From NCBI GenBank assembly GCA_943789355.1, contig CALSTU010000004.1:496001-560000 (forward strand): 64,000 bases of DNA. The letters are read 5' to 3'. The notes beneath the pieces are model-generated. The model was not told where the DNA came from and searched no databases. It was given only the letters and a program-made list of their open reading frames with translations. A program made the position numbers and the translations under genes. Shown one piece after another: positions 7,094-17,631 of this stretch. Numbering within the stretch: position 1 is the first letter of the stretch; every line of letters begins with the position of its first letter. The DNA comes from UBA7430 sp002478765. Lineage in GTDB: Bacteria > Bacteroidota > Bacteroidia > Flavobacteriales > UBA7430.

Positions 7094-10000
7094 ATGATAC
7101 AGAGGTTATTTTTTGCGATTGCAATTATAGGTGTCATACAAGGAGCCAACGCACAATCTCAGTCAGGGTCACTAAAGGGGTCGATTACGGAGTACGGTGT
7201 TGGAGATCCCGTTCCAATGGCAAATGTCGTTCTGTTCTCTGAGAGTGAAGTTGTTGCAGGTTCCGTGGCTGATTTTGACGGGAATTACACGATAAAACCT
7301 ATCAACCCAGGTAGGTATACATTAAAAGTTTCTTTCATTGGTTTTGCAACCAAACAAATAAGCGAGGTATTGGTTTCCTCCAATAAGATTACATTCTTAA
7401 ATGTAGAGCTCAAAACAGAGTCTGAAGTTTTGGGAGAGGTAGAGCTTGTTGAATATGTTATTCCGCTGATCGACCCCGATAAATCTGGGACGACCAAAAC
7501 CAAAGAAGAAATTATGACCTTACCTACCAGAAATGTTCAGTCTGTAGCTGCTCAAACGGCTGGGATTTTTCAAAAGGATGAGGGTTCCGATTTAAATGTT
7601 CGTGGTTCGCGCTCAGACGCAACCTTCTTTTACATTGATGGGGTCAAAGTGAGGGCCTCAAACAAACTCCCTCAGTCATCTATTGAGCAAATGACTGTAA
7701 TTACCGGAGGTTTGCCAGCATCATATGGTGATGCTACCGGTGGAATAGTTAGTATAACGACGCGAGGTCCTTCGAATGAGTTTTTTGGTGGGGTGGAGTT
7801 CAACACTTCACAGGGTCTAGATCCATACGGATACAATCTTTTCGGATTTAACCTCTCGGGGCCCTTGAGAAGAAATTCATTTGGGAAACCGGTATTAGGT
7901 TTTTTTGTGTCCGGAGAGTATGAGTCTGTAAATGACGGCAGTCCTTCTGCTGTTGGTACTTTCAAATTGAAGGATGAAGTAATGGAAGATTTGCAGAGTA
8001 ATCCACTTATTTTTAGTTTCGATAATGGGAAAGCTTCATCCGAAAGAGCAGGAGAGTTTATCACCAATGAAGATATTGTTTATGTCGATGCGAGACAAAA
8101 TGTGGCGTCACAAAATAGCAGCATTCAAGGGAAATTAGATTTTAAGCCCAGCTTGAAATCAAACATTACGATGGGAGGTAATTTTTCGAATTCAAAATAT
8201 AGATCAGAAGTTTATGAATACACTTTATTCAATCCACAAAACAATCCCGAAGTTGTTGAGAATTCTTGGAGAGTATATGGTCGATTTCAGCACAGATTTG
8301 GCGTTAAGGATCAGGCACCATCCAATGCTTTAGTTAAGAATGCTTACATTACTCTTCAAGCAGATTACTCTAAAGATCGCAGGCTTGTGCAAGATGCAGA
8401 GCACGGTGATAAGTTATTTAACTATGGTTATATTGGTACGTTTACACCTGTAAGAAAAGATTCGATTGTGACCCCAGATCAATGGCGTAATAAAAACAAC
8501 ACCATCAACGTCCTTGGTATTGATTCTCTCTACAACATAGCTCCAAATGACACCATTTTTGGCCTTTCTACAAGTGATTGGTCCGGTGCTAGTGTCGTAT
8601 CGAATGTAGTTTTGAGTAAAAAACTCATTCAAAATTACACCTACGAAAACGGAGGGTTAAACCCCTATGCGGAACACTATACGAAATCATACTTCGAGTT
8701 TATGGGCAACAGGCCCGTATCTTCCCTAGAGGACGTAACAGGCGTTGGGGCATTGGTAAACGGTGATCGTTCCCAAAATATTTATTCGATGTGGTTTAAT
8801 TCAGGACGTGAATACAATGGGTTTAGCAAAACTGATAATTCACAGCTTCGATTTACCGGTTCTGCTTCAGCTGATATAAAAAACCATGCCCTTCAATTTG
8901 GATTTGAATATGAACAGAGAGACGACAGGTATTATAATGTAAACCCAATAGATCTATGGGGTTTGGCAGAGCAAAAGGCAAATAATTACATTGAAGTGTA
9001 TGATGGTGCTTATGTGTATTCAGGATTAGATACGCTCCATGGAACGGTTATAACCAAGCTGCATTCATACCAATACGATGACATGTCGAGCTTTGCAAAG
9101 AATTTCAGAAACAAACACGAAATCAGTCGCGATGAGATTGTAGACATACACACCTATTCTCCTGATCAGTTGGATGTTGGAATGTTTAGTGCGGATGAAA
9201 TATTAAATAATGGCTCAAACTATGCCTCGTGGTCGGGTTACGATTATCGTGGAAATAGGTTAAATGGTGTTCAGCCTGGGATGCATGAGTTTTTAACCGA
9301 TAAAGATGCAAACGGAGACTTCAAGCGCGAAATAGGTGCTTTCCAACCTATTTACATGGCAGGATACATTCAAGATAAATTTGCTTTTGAAGATTTGATA
9401 TTTAATATTGGTGTTCGTGTTGATCGCTATGATGCCAACCAAGAAGTTTTAAAAGACAAATATTCGCTTTATGAAGTAATGACGGCAGGTGATGTTAAAG
9501 GTTTTGGAATTCACCCATCGAATATTGGTGATGATTTTGTCGTGTATGTGGATGACAACACCAACGCAAAATCTATTACAGGTTATCGAAATGGAGATGA
9601 TTGGTACAATGCAGAAGGGCTTCCAACCAATAACCCGGAGGCTTTAAATGTGTCTAAAGGTGTGCTGCCTATGCTAGCTGATCCCGATGCACTTCTCAAT
9701 GGGGATGCACTTAACAAAGGTTTGAGTGCTGATGCATTTCAGGATTACAGTCCTGAAGTTATAGTAATGCCCCGAATATCCTTTAGCTTCCCTATATCTG
9801 ATGAAGCGATGTTTTATGCTTATTATGATGTTTTGGCTCAGCGGCCTCTTCAAAACAGATCAAATCCTCTGGATTACTTATTTTTAGCTTACAAGAAATC
9901 AAGGACGATATCCAATCCAAACCTAAAACCTCAGAAGACCACCAATTATGAGGTAGGATTTAAGCAAACCTTATCATCTAGTTCTGCTTTAACGATCAAT

Positions 10001-10807
10001 GCTTTTTATAAGGAAATGCGCGATATGATTCAATACACCAATGTAGGTTTTGCTTTTCCAATTGGCTACAATACCTATGGAAATATTGATTTCGGAACGG
10101 TAAAAGGATTGTCTTTAGCTTATGAAATGCGTCGGACTAATAATTTGAGTTTAAATGCAAATTACACCATGCAATTTGCTGATGGATCTGGTTCTTCGCC
10201 AACGTCAGGAGTAAATATTGTCAATTCATCTCAACCCAATTTGAGAACAACACTACCACTTGATTATGATCAGCGTCACAACCTAATGACGAGTGTAGAT
10301 TTTCGCTATGGTAAAGACGCAAACTACAACGGACCTTTGTGGAATGGGAAACAAATTTTCGCAAATACAGGAATTAATCTATTGGCTACAGCAGGCTCGG
10401 GGACTCCATACAGTCGTCAAGTAAGTGCTACATCTATTGTAGATTCTAGGTCCGCCTTAGCAGGAAGTATTAACGGTTCTCGTTTGCCTTGGACTTACCG
10501 AATAGACATGAGAATTAATAAGAGTTTTGATATTTCTTGGGGAGATCCTGAAGAACAAAATCTAACGTTTGTGAATGTGTATGTACAAGTTCAAAACCTT
10601 TTAAACACCAAGAATATTGTCAAGGTTTATCGATATACTGGAAATCCAGATGATGATGGGTATTTGGCAAGTGCTATAGGTATTGATGATATTGAGAAAA
10701 GAACCGATCCGACATCATACGTTGATTTGTACGGGTTGTATTCAAATCATCCAGGTAACTACACCCGTCCTAGAACCTTTCGGCTGGGGGTAACGCTTGA
10801 TTTTTAG
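7094..10807 (+). CDS. TonB-dependent receptor with carboxypeptidase-regulatory-like domain
   Basis: Outer-membrane TonB-gated transporter of 1237 aa. A signal peptide (residues 1-20, cleaved near ANAQ) is followed by a CarboxypepD_reg-like domain (about 27-115, with SLKGSITEYG and DFDGNYTIKPINPGRYTL), a plug domain (about 130-220, with GSRSDATFFYIDGVKVR and GLPASYGDATGGIVSIT), and a long beta-barrel ending in FRLGVTLDF with a terminal aromatic. The extra N-terminal domain is typical of SusC-like receptors, but no SusD partner follows. Two more envelope genes follow instead, 23 and 32 nt apart. Substrate unknown. Confidence 0.93.
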   Translation: MIQRLFFAIAIIGVIQGANAQSQSGSLKGSITEYGVGDPVPMANVVLFSESEVVAGSVADFDGNYTIKPINPGRYTLKVSFIGFATKQISEVLVSSNKITFLNVELKTESEVLGEVELVEYVIPLIDPDKSGTTKTKEEIMTLPTRNVQSVAAQTAGIFQKDEGSDLNVRGSRSDATFFYIDGVKVRASNKLPQSSIEQMTVITGGLPASYGDATGGIVSITTRGPSNEFFGGVEFNTSQGLDPYGYNLFGFNLSGPLRRNSFGKPVLGFFVSGEYESVNDGSPSAVGTFKLKDEVMEDLQSNPLIFSFDNGKASSERAGEFITNEDIVYVDARQNVASQNSSIQGKLDFKPSLKSNITMGGNFSNSKYRSEVYEYTLFNPQNNPEVVENSWRVYGRFQHRFGVKDQAPSNALVKNAYITLQADYSKDRRLVQDAEHGDKLFNYGYIGTFTPVRKDSIVTPDQWRNKNNTINVLGIDSLYNIAPNDTIFGLSTSDWSGASVVSNVVLSKKLIQNYTYENGGLNPYAEHYTKSYFEFMGNRPVSSLEDVTGVGALVNGDRSQNIYSMWFNSGREYNGFSKTDNSQLRFTGSASADIKNHALQFGFEYEQRDDRYYNVNPIDLWGLAEQKANNYIEVYDGAYVYSGLDTLHGTVITKLHSYQYDDMSSFAKNFRNKHEISRDEIVDIHTYSPDQLDVGMFSADEILNNGSNYASWSGYDYRGNRLNGVQPGMHEFLTDKDANGDFKREIGAFQPIYMAGYIQDKFAFEDLIFNIGVRVDRYDANQEVLKDKYSLYEVMTAGDVKGFGIHPSNIGDDFVVYVDDNTNAKSITGYRNGDDWYNAEGLPTNNPEALNVSKGVLPMLADPDALLNGDALNKGLSADAFQDYSPEVIVMPRISFSFPISDEAMFYAYYDVLAQRPLQNRSNPLDYLFLAYKKSRTISNPNLKPQKTTNYEVGFKQTLSSSSALTINAFYKEMRDMIQYTNVGFAFPIGYNTYGNIDFGTVKGLSLAYEMRRTNNLSLNANYTMQFADGSGSSPTSGVNIVNSSQPNLRTTLPLDYDQRHNLMTSVDFRYGKDANYNGPLWNGKQIFANTGINLLATAGSGTPYSRQVSATSIVDSRSALAGSINGSRLPWTYRIDMRINKSFDISWGDPEEQNLTFVNVYVQVQNLLNTKNIVKVYRYTGNPDDDGYLASAIGIDDIEKRTDPTSYVDLYGLYSNHPGNYTRPRTFRLGVTLDF

Positions 10808-10830
10808 ACAGTGACGTTAATTGAATAATT

Positions 10831-13800
10831 ATGAAAAAAAGTTTTAAAAATATATTCTGTTTTCTTCTAGCTATAAGCTCACTGATTGTTCAGGCAAGAG
10901 AGCATAAGCCAAAAAAGAAAAAAAAACCGTCACAGAATTTGAGTTATAACTGTGCTGCGGGTACTTCTACGACTCTTCTTGACATAAATAATGTATCAAC
11001 ATCGATCATGAATGGTGGTGATATGTGGTGGGATCTTCAGCAGAGTGCTCGATACGAAATACCTAAAGGTTCTGGAAAGCATTCTTTATTTGCCGGAGCT
11101 TTGTGGATCGGTGGTAAAGATGAAAACGGTCAAGTAAAAGTAGCATCTCAAACCTATAGAAGTGATGGTAATGACTTCTGGCCCGGCCCATTAGATAACG
11201 TGCGTTTGACGAGCGACGGGCTTCCAAATTCCAAATACGGTAAAACGGATGCGTCTAGCTGTGCCAAATACGACAAGCACTTTGTCGTGTACAGAAGTGA
11301 TGTAGAAGAATTTATTGCCTGGTTTAATTCTGATGATAAAGCTGCTGAATATCCAGGTTATGTCATTCCTCAATCCATACTTGAATATCCTGGAAATCGA
11401 TCAAATGATGATTTTTCAGGTGCTTTTTTGGGAGAAGATACTTTGGTGCAAACATCACCTTACTACAACCTCGAGACTCTAGCTCCCTTTCGAGATGTTG
11501 ATGGAGACGGTAAATACAACCCTCTAGCAGGAGATCATCCAGAATACAATTTAGATGGAACACTTAATTGCAAAGAGGATGACATGTTGTTTGGCGATCA
11601 GACTTTGTGGTGGGTATATAACGATGCGGGTAACACACACACCGCATCGGGATCGAGCACCTCAATTGGCTTAGAAATTCAAGCTCAAGCTTTTGCTTTT
11701 TCAACAAATGACGAGATTAATAACATGACCTTTTACAATTACAAACTTATCAATAGGTCTCACAGTGTATTGAATGAAACTTGGTTTGGTCAATTTGTTG
11801 ATGCTGATTTAGGAAGTTATAACGATGATTATGTAGGTTGTGATGTTTCTCGCGGGCTTGGTTATTGTTATAATGGGGATGAGAATGACCAAGGAGAAAA
11901 AGGTTACGGCATGAACCCACCAGCCATTGGCGTAGATTTTTTTCGTGGACCCCTTGCTGATGAAGCTGATGGTGTTGATAATAATCGTAATGGGATTGTC
12001 GATGAAGCTGGCGAGCAAATCATCATGTCGAAGTTTGTATACTACAACAACAATTTGGACCCAACAAGTGGTGAGCCCGATATCGCATCTGATTTTTACA
12101 ATTACCTGAGAGGTGTATGGAAAGATGGCTCACCCATGACCTATGGTGATGATGGAACAAATAGCTCCAATCCAGCATGTGATTTTATGTTCCCGGGAAA
12201 TACAGATCCTAATTTTTCAGGTCAGTCTTGGACGGAACAGTCAGCCGGTAATGTCCCTGCAGATCGTCGTTTTGTTCAATCTGCAGGACCTTTTACCATG
12301 GAGCCAGGCGCCATCAATAACATTACGACGGGAGTTGTTTGGGCAAGAGCAAGTGAAGGCGGAGCTTGGGCATCTGTAGAGTTGATGCTGTTGGCTGACG
12401 ATAAGGCACAAAAGTTATTTGATGTATGCTTTGAGGTCTTGGATGGACCGGATGCCCCAGATCTAACGATTCAGGAATTAGATCAAGAGCTGGTGCTTTT
12501 GATTTCGAACTCAGTGAATTCTAACAATTACAAAGAGACGTATGTTGAGACCGATGAGGTTAACATCATTGGATATTATGACAGCTTACAATCGCTTCCA
12601 TATAGAAATGAATATGTTTTTGAGGGCTACCAAATTTTTCAATTGAGAGACGAAACAGTCACAGCGACTGATGTGTACAATATTGATAAGGCACGATTGG
12701 TATTCCAGTCAGACGTTAAAAATTTTCGTGACACTGATGGAAAGATAACAGATGAAGAAACAGATTCTCCAATTTCACGTTTGATTAATTTTGATTACAG
12801 TCAAGAGCTTAGAGCAAACATCCCTAAGGACATGACCATAGAACAGGAAAGTGAAATGAATCAAGGGATTTTGCATTCTGTTCGACTAGATAAGGATGAA
12901 TTTTCTGGGGGACCGTTGTTGAATCACAAAACCTATTATTACACGGCAGTTGCATACGGATACAATCAGTATTTGGAGTATGCTTCTGACAATGTACCTG
13001 ATCAGAATGATATTTATGCTCCGAGTTTACTCGGGCAAAAAAAACCATTTTTAGCAGGGCGTAAAAATATCAAGCAATATTCTGTAATACCACACAAACC
13101 TGTGTCTGAGGCCGATGGAACGATTCAGAATGTGGATTACGGAACGATACCTTCCATCTCGCGTTTAGAAGGAATGGGTAATGGTGGCATGCAGCTTGAG
13201 TTGAGCTCAGAGACTAGAGAAACACTAATTTCAGAGTTCTGTTCGAAAGAGATAACTTATGTGATGGACAAAGGCCCAGTAAACATCAAAGTGATCGATC
13301 CATTAAGTGTTCCTCAAAACTCAGAGTTTACGTTCAAAATGGATGTTGGTGATGATGCTCATTGGTTTTTGGTGAACACAACACTAAATGACACCGTGTA
13401 TTCTGAACAAACGATTCGAGTAAAAAATGAACAAGTCATTAGCAGGTGGGGTTTATCTGTAATGATTCAGAACGGTATTGAGGTAGGTAGTCAAGGTGAA
13501 GATAAGTCGTCTAATAATGGATTTATTGGGGCTACAGAGCAAAAAGATGACAACTCTGATTGGTTGACTTATGTTGAGGATACAGACATATGGCAATCGC
13601 TCGCCAGCACCAACTACATTCATCACAAAAATTGGATCAGATCCGGAACGGATAGTATTGATCACAAAGGCTTGGATGATGGAGAATCTTTTGAAGAGGT
13701 TTTAGGTGGGGCATGGGCTCCATATCGATTGATAGGCGGTGATGGTCTCGGTGGCATTTTTGAGCATTCGCCAGTACTCGAGTCTTTCCAGTCCTTAAAT

Positions 13801-14832
13801 AAGTTGAAAGACCTTTCATCTGTAGATGTCGTATTTACGAATGATAAGTCTTTGTGGACTCGATGTCCCGTAATCGAAACCGGTTCAGGATCTTCTGTGA
13901 GTCGTTTAAGCATGAAAGATGCTCCTTCAGTTGACAAGGAAGGTAGCCCAGATAATTCCGGAACGGTAGGATTTTCATGGTTTCCTGGATATGCTTTAGA
14001 TCTTGAAAAAGGTATACGACTGAATATCATGTTTGGAGAGTCTAGCGATCACCCTGATGACAACGGTTTAGATATGATGTGGAATCCAACTTCATCGATT
14101 GCTGAGGGAGATTCTTTGGCCTCAATTACTCCAAGTACAGACGATTCATTTGATGTGATATTTGGCGGGAGGCACTACGTTTATGTTATGAAAAGTATTT
14201 ACGCCGGTTCAGATGAAAAGTTAAATACACTTTATTCAAAGTTGAATAAAATGGCCAGTATCAGATACAAGAGAGATGTGTTTAAAGATGTAGCTTGGGT
14301 TTCTATTCCAGTTTTATCAAATAACTCAGTATTGCTATCGGAAGATGTTGAGGTGAAGTTGAGGGTTTCAAAGCCCTACGTGAATTACCTTGGTTCGGAG
14401 AACTCGTGCGATGCTGATTTTTCCGATGAAAATGATGGTAAGCCCTATTTTGTATTTGATACAAAGGATATTCAGACCGTTACGGGTGATTTGAAAACGG
14501 CAAAAGATGCGATGGATTTGATTCGCGTTGTTCCAAACCCATATTATGGGTCTAACAACTATGAAAAAGACCAAGTAGACCATCGAGTTCGGATTACGAA
14601 TCTGCCAAAAACGTGTACGATTTCTATTTATAACGTTTCTGGTACTTTGGTCCGACAAGAAAAATTAGACAGTGATCAAAATGCCTTAGGCTGGGATTGG
14701 GATCTTAAAAATGATTTTGGTGTAGGAATTTCATCAGGGGTTTACATCATTCACATCAATGCCGGAGAAAAGGGTGAAAAAGTATTGAAGTGGTTTGGAG
14801 CGCTTCGGCCTATTGATCTAGATTCTTATTAA
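10831..14832 (+). CDS. Giant secreted protein, probable T9SS cargo
   Basis: Unrecognised 1333-residue exported protein. A signal peptide (about 1-22, ending IVQA) is followed by a lysine-rich stretch HKPKKKKKPSQ. Acidic calcium-loop-like segments occur at about residue 222 (DVDGDGKYNP) and 380-392 (DGVDNNRNGIVDE). The last ~100 residues resemble a T9SS sorting domain: VVPNPYYG, ISIYNVSGTLVR, then GVGISSGVYIIHI, but with an extra tail WFGALRPIDLDSY in place of the usual short basic end. It lies between a TonB-dependent receptor and a PorV-like protein. I infer a surface-attached partner of the receptor; no enzyme domain is recognised. Confidence 0.75.
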   Translation: MKKSFKNIFCFLLAISSLIVQAREHKPKKKKKPSQNLSYNCAAGTSTTLLDINNVSTSIMNGGDMWWDLQQSARYEIPKGSGKHSLFAGALWIGGKDENGQVKVASQTYRSDGNDFWPGPLDNVRLTSDGLPNSKYGKTDASSCAKYDKHFVVYRSDVEEFIAWFNSDDKAAEYPGYVIPQSILEYPGNRSNDDFSGAFLGEDTLVQTSPYYNLETLAPFRDVDGDGKYNPLAGDHPEYNLDGTLNCKEDDMLFGDQTLWWVYNDAGNTHTASGSSTSIGLEIQAQAFAFSTNDEINNMTFYNYKLINRSHSVLNETWFGQFVDADLGSYNDDYVGCDVSRGLGYCYNGDENDQGEKGYGMNPPAIGVDFFRGPLADEADGVDNNRNGIVDEAGEQIIMSKFVYYNNNLDPTSGEPDIASDFYNYLRGVWKDGSPMTYGDDGTNSSNPACDFMFPGNTDPNFSGQSWTEQSAGNVPADRRFVQSAGPFTMEPGAINNITTGVVWARASEGGAWASVELMLLADDKAQKLFDVCFEVLDGPDAPDLTIQELDQELVLLISNSVNSNNYKETYVETDEVNIIGYYDSLQSLPYRNEYVFEGYQIFQLRDETVTATDVYNIDKARLVFQSDVKNFRDTDGKITDEETDSPISRLINFDYSQELRANIPKDMTIEQESEMNQGILHSVRLDKDEFSGGPLLNHKTYYYTAVAYGYNQYLEYASDNVPDQNDIYAPSLLGQKKPFLAGRKNIKQYSVIPHKPVSEADGTIQNVDYGTIPSISRLEGMGNGGMQLELSSETRETLISEFCSKEITYVMDKGPVNIKVIDPLSVPQNSEFTFKMDVGDDAHWFLVNTTLNDTVYSEQTIRVKNEQVISRWGLSVMIQNGIEVGSQGEDKSSNNGFIGATEQKDDNSDWLTYVEDTDIWQSLASTNYIHHKNWIRSGTDSIDHKGLDDGESFEEVLGGAWAPYRLIGGDGLGGIFEHSPVLESFQSLNKLKDLSSVDVVFTNDKSLWTRCPVIETGSGSSVSRLSMKDAPSVDKEGSPDNSGTVGFSWFPGYALDLEKGIRLNIMFGESSDHPDDNGLDMMWNPTSSIAEGDSLASITPSTDDSFDVIFGGRHYVYVMKSIYAGSDEKLNTLYSKLNKMASIRYKRDVFKDVAWVSIPVLSNNSVLLSEDVEVKLRVSKPYVNYLGSENSCDADFSDENDGKPYFVFDTKDIQTVTGDLKTAKDAMDLIRVVPNPYYGSNNYEKDQVDHRVRITNLPKTCTISIYNVSGTLVRQEKLDSDQNALGWDWDLKNDFGVGISSGVYIIHINAGEKGEKVLKWFGALRPIDLDSY

Positions 14833-14864
14833 TTGATTTTAAATACTAATCTTTATATACCATT

Positions 14865-15932
14865 ATGAATATATGCAATGATTTATGGCGAATCCTGAGG
14901 GTTGTTTTCAGTGGTGCATTGATCTTTCTTTCTGCTGCTGATACATGGGCGGGTAATGAACAGCGATCTGGACAAGCTGGCGCTACGGAATTATTGATTA
15001 ATCCTTGGGCCAGATCGTCAGGTTGGGGGAGTGTAAATACAGCCTCCGTCACAGGGTTAGAGGCGACGTTTGTTAACGTAGCAGGTTTGTCAAGAATAGA
15101 TAATTTAGAGTTGCTTTTTTCAAACACTTCCTGGTTGACGGACATAAAAATAAATGCTTTTGGTGTAGCGAAGTCTTTAGATGGAGATGTAGTTATTGGT
15201 TTGTCAATGATGTCTATGGATTTTGGAGCTATTGATGTAACTACAACCGAGCAGCCTGAGGGAACTGGAGCAACATATTCTCCCTCCTACATGAATGTAG
15301 GGTTTTCATATGCTAAAAAATTCACTCAAAACATTTCATGTGGGGCTACCGTTAGAATGATTTCTGAGTCTATTCCCGATTTGAAAGCTTCAGCTATTTC
15401 CTTGGACGCTGGGGTGCAATATGTCGCTGGTGATGATCGACAAATAAAGTTCGGTATTACGCTTAAAAATGTGGGTCCCAAAATGAAATTTGAAGGCGAC
15501 GGTAACGATCTGAAGAATACCAATTCTGACGCTCATGGTCAAGATTACCAAATGACCTATGATCTACGTGTAGAGGCTTTTGAGTTGCCCTCACTTCTTA
15601 GTATAGGTGCTGCTTATGATTTTCACAATGATACAGATCATCGGTTCACGCTAGCAGGTAATTTCACATCCAATTCATTCACCAGAAATCAAATGATTGC
15701 CGGGATGGAGTATGGATACAAAAAACATTTTATGTTAAGGACTGCCTACGCCTATGAGGGTGCTAATAGTGACAAGCGTAACAATCAAACAACAACACTA
15801 ACTGGCCTAAGTTTTGGAGCATCATTTGAATTACCATTAACCAATGGAACCAGTTTCGGATTAGATTACTCCTACAGGTCAGCAAACCCATTACAATCTC
15901 CAAATTCTATTGGCGTAAGAGTTACGCTTTAA
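14865..15932 (+). CDS. PorV/PorQ-family outer-membrane protein
   Basis: Predicted 355-residue outer-membrane barrel related to PorV (LptO), the T9SS shuttle that carries cargo from the translocon to the attachment complex. A signal peptide (about 1-29, ending TWAG) precedes AGATELLINPWARSSGWGSVNTASVTGLEATFVNVAGL, split here only for reading: the key features are the LLINPWARSSG start and the VNVAGL segment, which match the FadL-like N-terminus of this family. It is the last gene of the receptor operon and ends in VRVTL. Its position suggests a dedicated PorV for the preceding giant protein, but the true PorV of the genome may lie elsewhere. Confidence 0.75.
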   Translation: MNICNDLWRILRVVFSGALIFLSAADTWAGNEQRSGQAGATELLINPWARSSGWGSVNTASVTGLEATFVNVAGLSRIDNLELLFSNTSWLTDIKINAFGVAKSLDGDVVIGLSMMSMDFGAIDVTTTEQPEGTGATYSPSYMNVGFSYAKKFTQNISCGATVRMISESIPDLKASAISLDAGVQYVAGDDRQIKFGITLKNVGPKMKFEGDGNDLKNTNSDAHGQDYQMTYDLRVEAFELPSLLSIGAAYDFHNDTDHRFTLAGNFTSNSFTRNQMIAGMEYGYKKHFMLRTAYAYEGANSDKRNNQTTTLTGLSFGASFELPLTNGTSFGLDYSYRSANPLQSPNSIGVRVTL

Positions 15933-15962
15933 GATTTATCTTCTTTTTTAGCGGAATATTTA

Positions 15963-15970
15963 TAAATTTG
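15963..15970 (+). promoter_or_regulatory. -7 box of the greA promoter
   Basis: TAAATTTG matches TAnnTTTG, about 60 nt upstream of the greA ATG at 16031. Confidence 0.5.
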
Positions 15971-16030
15971 CAATGAGAGGGCTCATTGAGTCTTCCTTTT
16001 TGTTATTTAGATAAACTAATTTTTTTTATT

Positions 16031-16504
16031 ATGTCTACAGTTTCATACTATACAGAAGAGGGACTTAAGAAGTTGAAAGAGGAACTTGATCATTTAAAAT
16101 TTATTGAAAGACCGAGCATTTCGCAACAAATTGCTGAGGCAAGAGATAAGGGAGATTTATCTGAGAACGCAGAATATGACGCAGCTAAGGAAGCGCAGGG
16201 TATGCTCGAGATGAAGATAGCGAAACTCGAAGAAATGTACGCTGGAGCTCGTGTCATTGATGAGTCTCAGTTGGATACAGATAAAGTGCTTGCATTGTCT
16301 ATTGTGAAGATTAAAAACTTAAATACTAAGGCGGAAATGACTTTCACTCTGGTGGCAGAAACAGAGGCTGACATCAAAACGGGCAAAATATCTATAAATT
16401 CTCCTATTGGAACGGGTTTACTGGGAAAGAAAGTTGGGGAAGTTGCTGAAATTCAAGTTCCAGCGGGGCTTGTTAAGTTTGAAGTTTTAGAGATTTCCAG
16501 ATAA
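16031..16504 (+). CDS. greA: Transcription elongation factor GreA
   Basis: Stimulates transcript cleavage by backtracked RNA polymerase. The 157 aa match the family. The N-terminal coiled coil carries ARDKGDLSENAEYDAAKE, with the acidic D and E at the tip, and the C-terminal FKBP-like domain has INSPIGTGLLGKKVGE. The ATG at 16031 gives MSTVSYYTEEGLKKLKEEL, the expected start; an upstream in-frame start would add 15 unrelated residues. Its stop overlaps the start of the HIT gene by one base (TAATG), so the two are coupled. Confidence 0.97.
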   Translation: MSTVSYYTEEGLKKLKEELDHLKFIERPSISQQIAEARDKGDLSENAEYDAAKEAQGMLEMKIAKLEEMYAGARVIDESQLDTDKVLALSIVKIKNLNTKAEMTFTLVAETEADIKTGKISINSPIGTGLLGKKVGEVAEIQVPAGLVKFEVLEISR

Positions 16505-16917
16505 TGGCTAGCATTTTCACTAAAATAGTTCGGGGGGAAATACCCTGTCATAAGATTGCAGAGACAGACCATTTTTTGGCTTTCCTTGACGTATTTCCTC
16601 TTGCCAAAGGGCATGTACTAGTGATTCCAAAAACAGAAACAGATTCCATCTTCGATGTTGAAACTCAATCCTATTCTAATTTATGGCTTTTTGCTAAAGA
16701 TATGGCTCAGGCTATAGAAAAGACAATGCCATGTAAAAAGGTAGGGATTGCTGTGATTGGACTTGAAGTACCGCATGCTCACATCCATTTAATTCCATTA
16801 CAATCGGTTGAGGACATCAATTTTTCAAAACCTAAATTGAAATTAGAATCTTCAGAATTGAGTCTTATTGCAGAAAGCATTAAGTCGAACCTAAAAATTC
16901 GCTTACATTTCAATTAG
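16504..16917 (+). CDS. HIT family protein
   Basis: Histidine-triad nucleotide hydrolase or transferase of 137 aa. The motif HAHIHLIP is at residues 91-98 with H91, H93 and H95; FTKIVRGEIPCHKI and LDVFPLAKGHVLVIP are the standard N-terminal blocks. Hint-type enzymes cleave nucleoside phosphoramidates, but the in vivo substrate is unclear. It is translationally coupled to greA and overlaps ruvC tail to tail by four bases. Confidence 0.94.
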   Translation: MASIFTKIVRGEIPCHKIAETDHFLAFLDVFPLAKGHVLVIPKTETDSIFDVETQSYSNLWLFAKDMAQAIEKTMPCKKVGIAVIGLEVPHAHIHLIPLQSVEDINFSKPKLKLESSELSLIAESIKSNLKIRLHFN

Positions 16918-17471
16918 CTTTTACCCACTCTACCCTTGTTTTCTTTTATGAAATTTGACCAAGAGGAGTAATTCTTGGCAGAGTTTGAAATACCATTTTG
17001 TAATCCATGACAAACGGCAGCTGCAAGTCCATCAGTGGCATCTAAATATTTAGGCATTTCTTTCATTTTTAATATTTGCATGAGCATCCCAGCAACTTGC
17101 TCTTTGGAAGCAGAGCCTCTCCCAGTGATGGCTTTTTTGATTTTCAAGGGCGCATACTCTGTAACCGGGACCTCTCTTTGAAGTGCCGCGGCCATAGCGA
17201 CTCCTTGTGCTCGACCTAGTTTTAACATCGATTGAACATTCTTTCCAAAAAAAGGAGCTTCCAAAGCAACCTCATCTGGATGATAGTGATCTATTATAGC
17301 GAGCGTCTTTTGAAATATTTTTTGAAGTTTTAGGTAGGGGTCTTTGATTTTATTAAGTATAAGTACGTCCATCATGATCATCTCAAAAGATGATCCTTTC
17401 TTCTTGACAAGCCCAAAGCCCATAATGGTTGTGCCTGGATCTATACCTAATATGATTTTTTCCTTACTCAA
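16914..17471 (-). CDS. ruvC: Holliday junction resolvase RuvC
   Basis: Crossover-junction endonuclease that cleaves Holliday junctions as a dimer with RuvAB. The four acidic catalytic residues are visible: D11 (GIDPGTT), E71 (ALEAPFF), D144 and D147 (YLDATDG). The 185 aa match the family. It is convergent with the HIT gene. ruvB lies 1.3 kb away on the opposite strand, separated by a permease gene; ruvA is not in the window. Confidence 0.97.
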   Translation of the reverse strand: MSKEKIILGIDPGTTIMGFGLVKKKGSSFEMIMMDVLILNKIKDPYLKLQKIFQKTLAIIDHYHPDEVALEAPFFGKNVQSMLKLGRAQGVAMAAALQREVPVTEYAPLKIKKAITGRGSASKEQVAGMLMQILKMKEMPKYLDATDGLAAAVCHGLQNGISNSAKNYSSWSNFIKENKGRVGKS

Positions 17472-17631
17472 TGTTTGGTGATTTTTTCTTTGGGTTTACC
17501 GAACTTGCTAAATATACTCTTTGTAGGATTAGATACCTAATCAGTTTGTAATTCTAATCTGTGAAGTTTCATCTGAGATTATCCGTATTCAATACTTATA
17601 TATTTTGTAGTTTTAAGCCAATGTGCTACGA

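Noticed and set aside
13662..14030. 122-codon antisense frame inside the giant secreted protein gene
   Set aside because: Shadow of the real coding frame, with no signal peptide, domain or regulatory signal.
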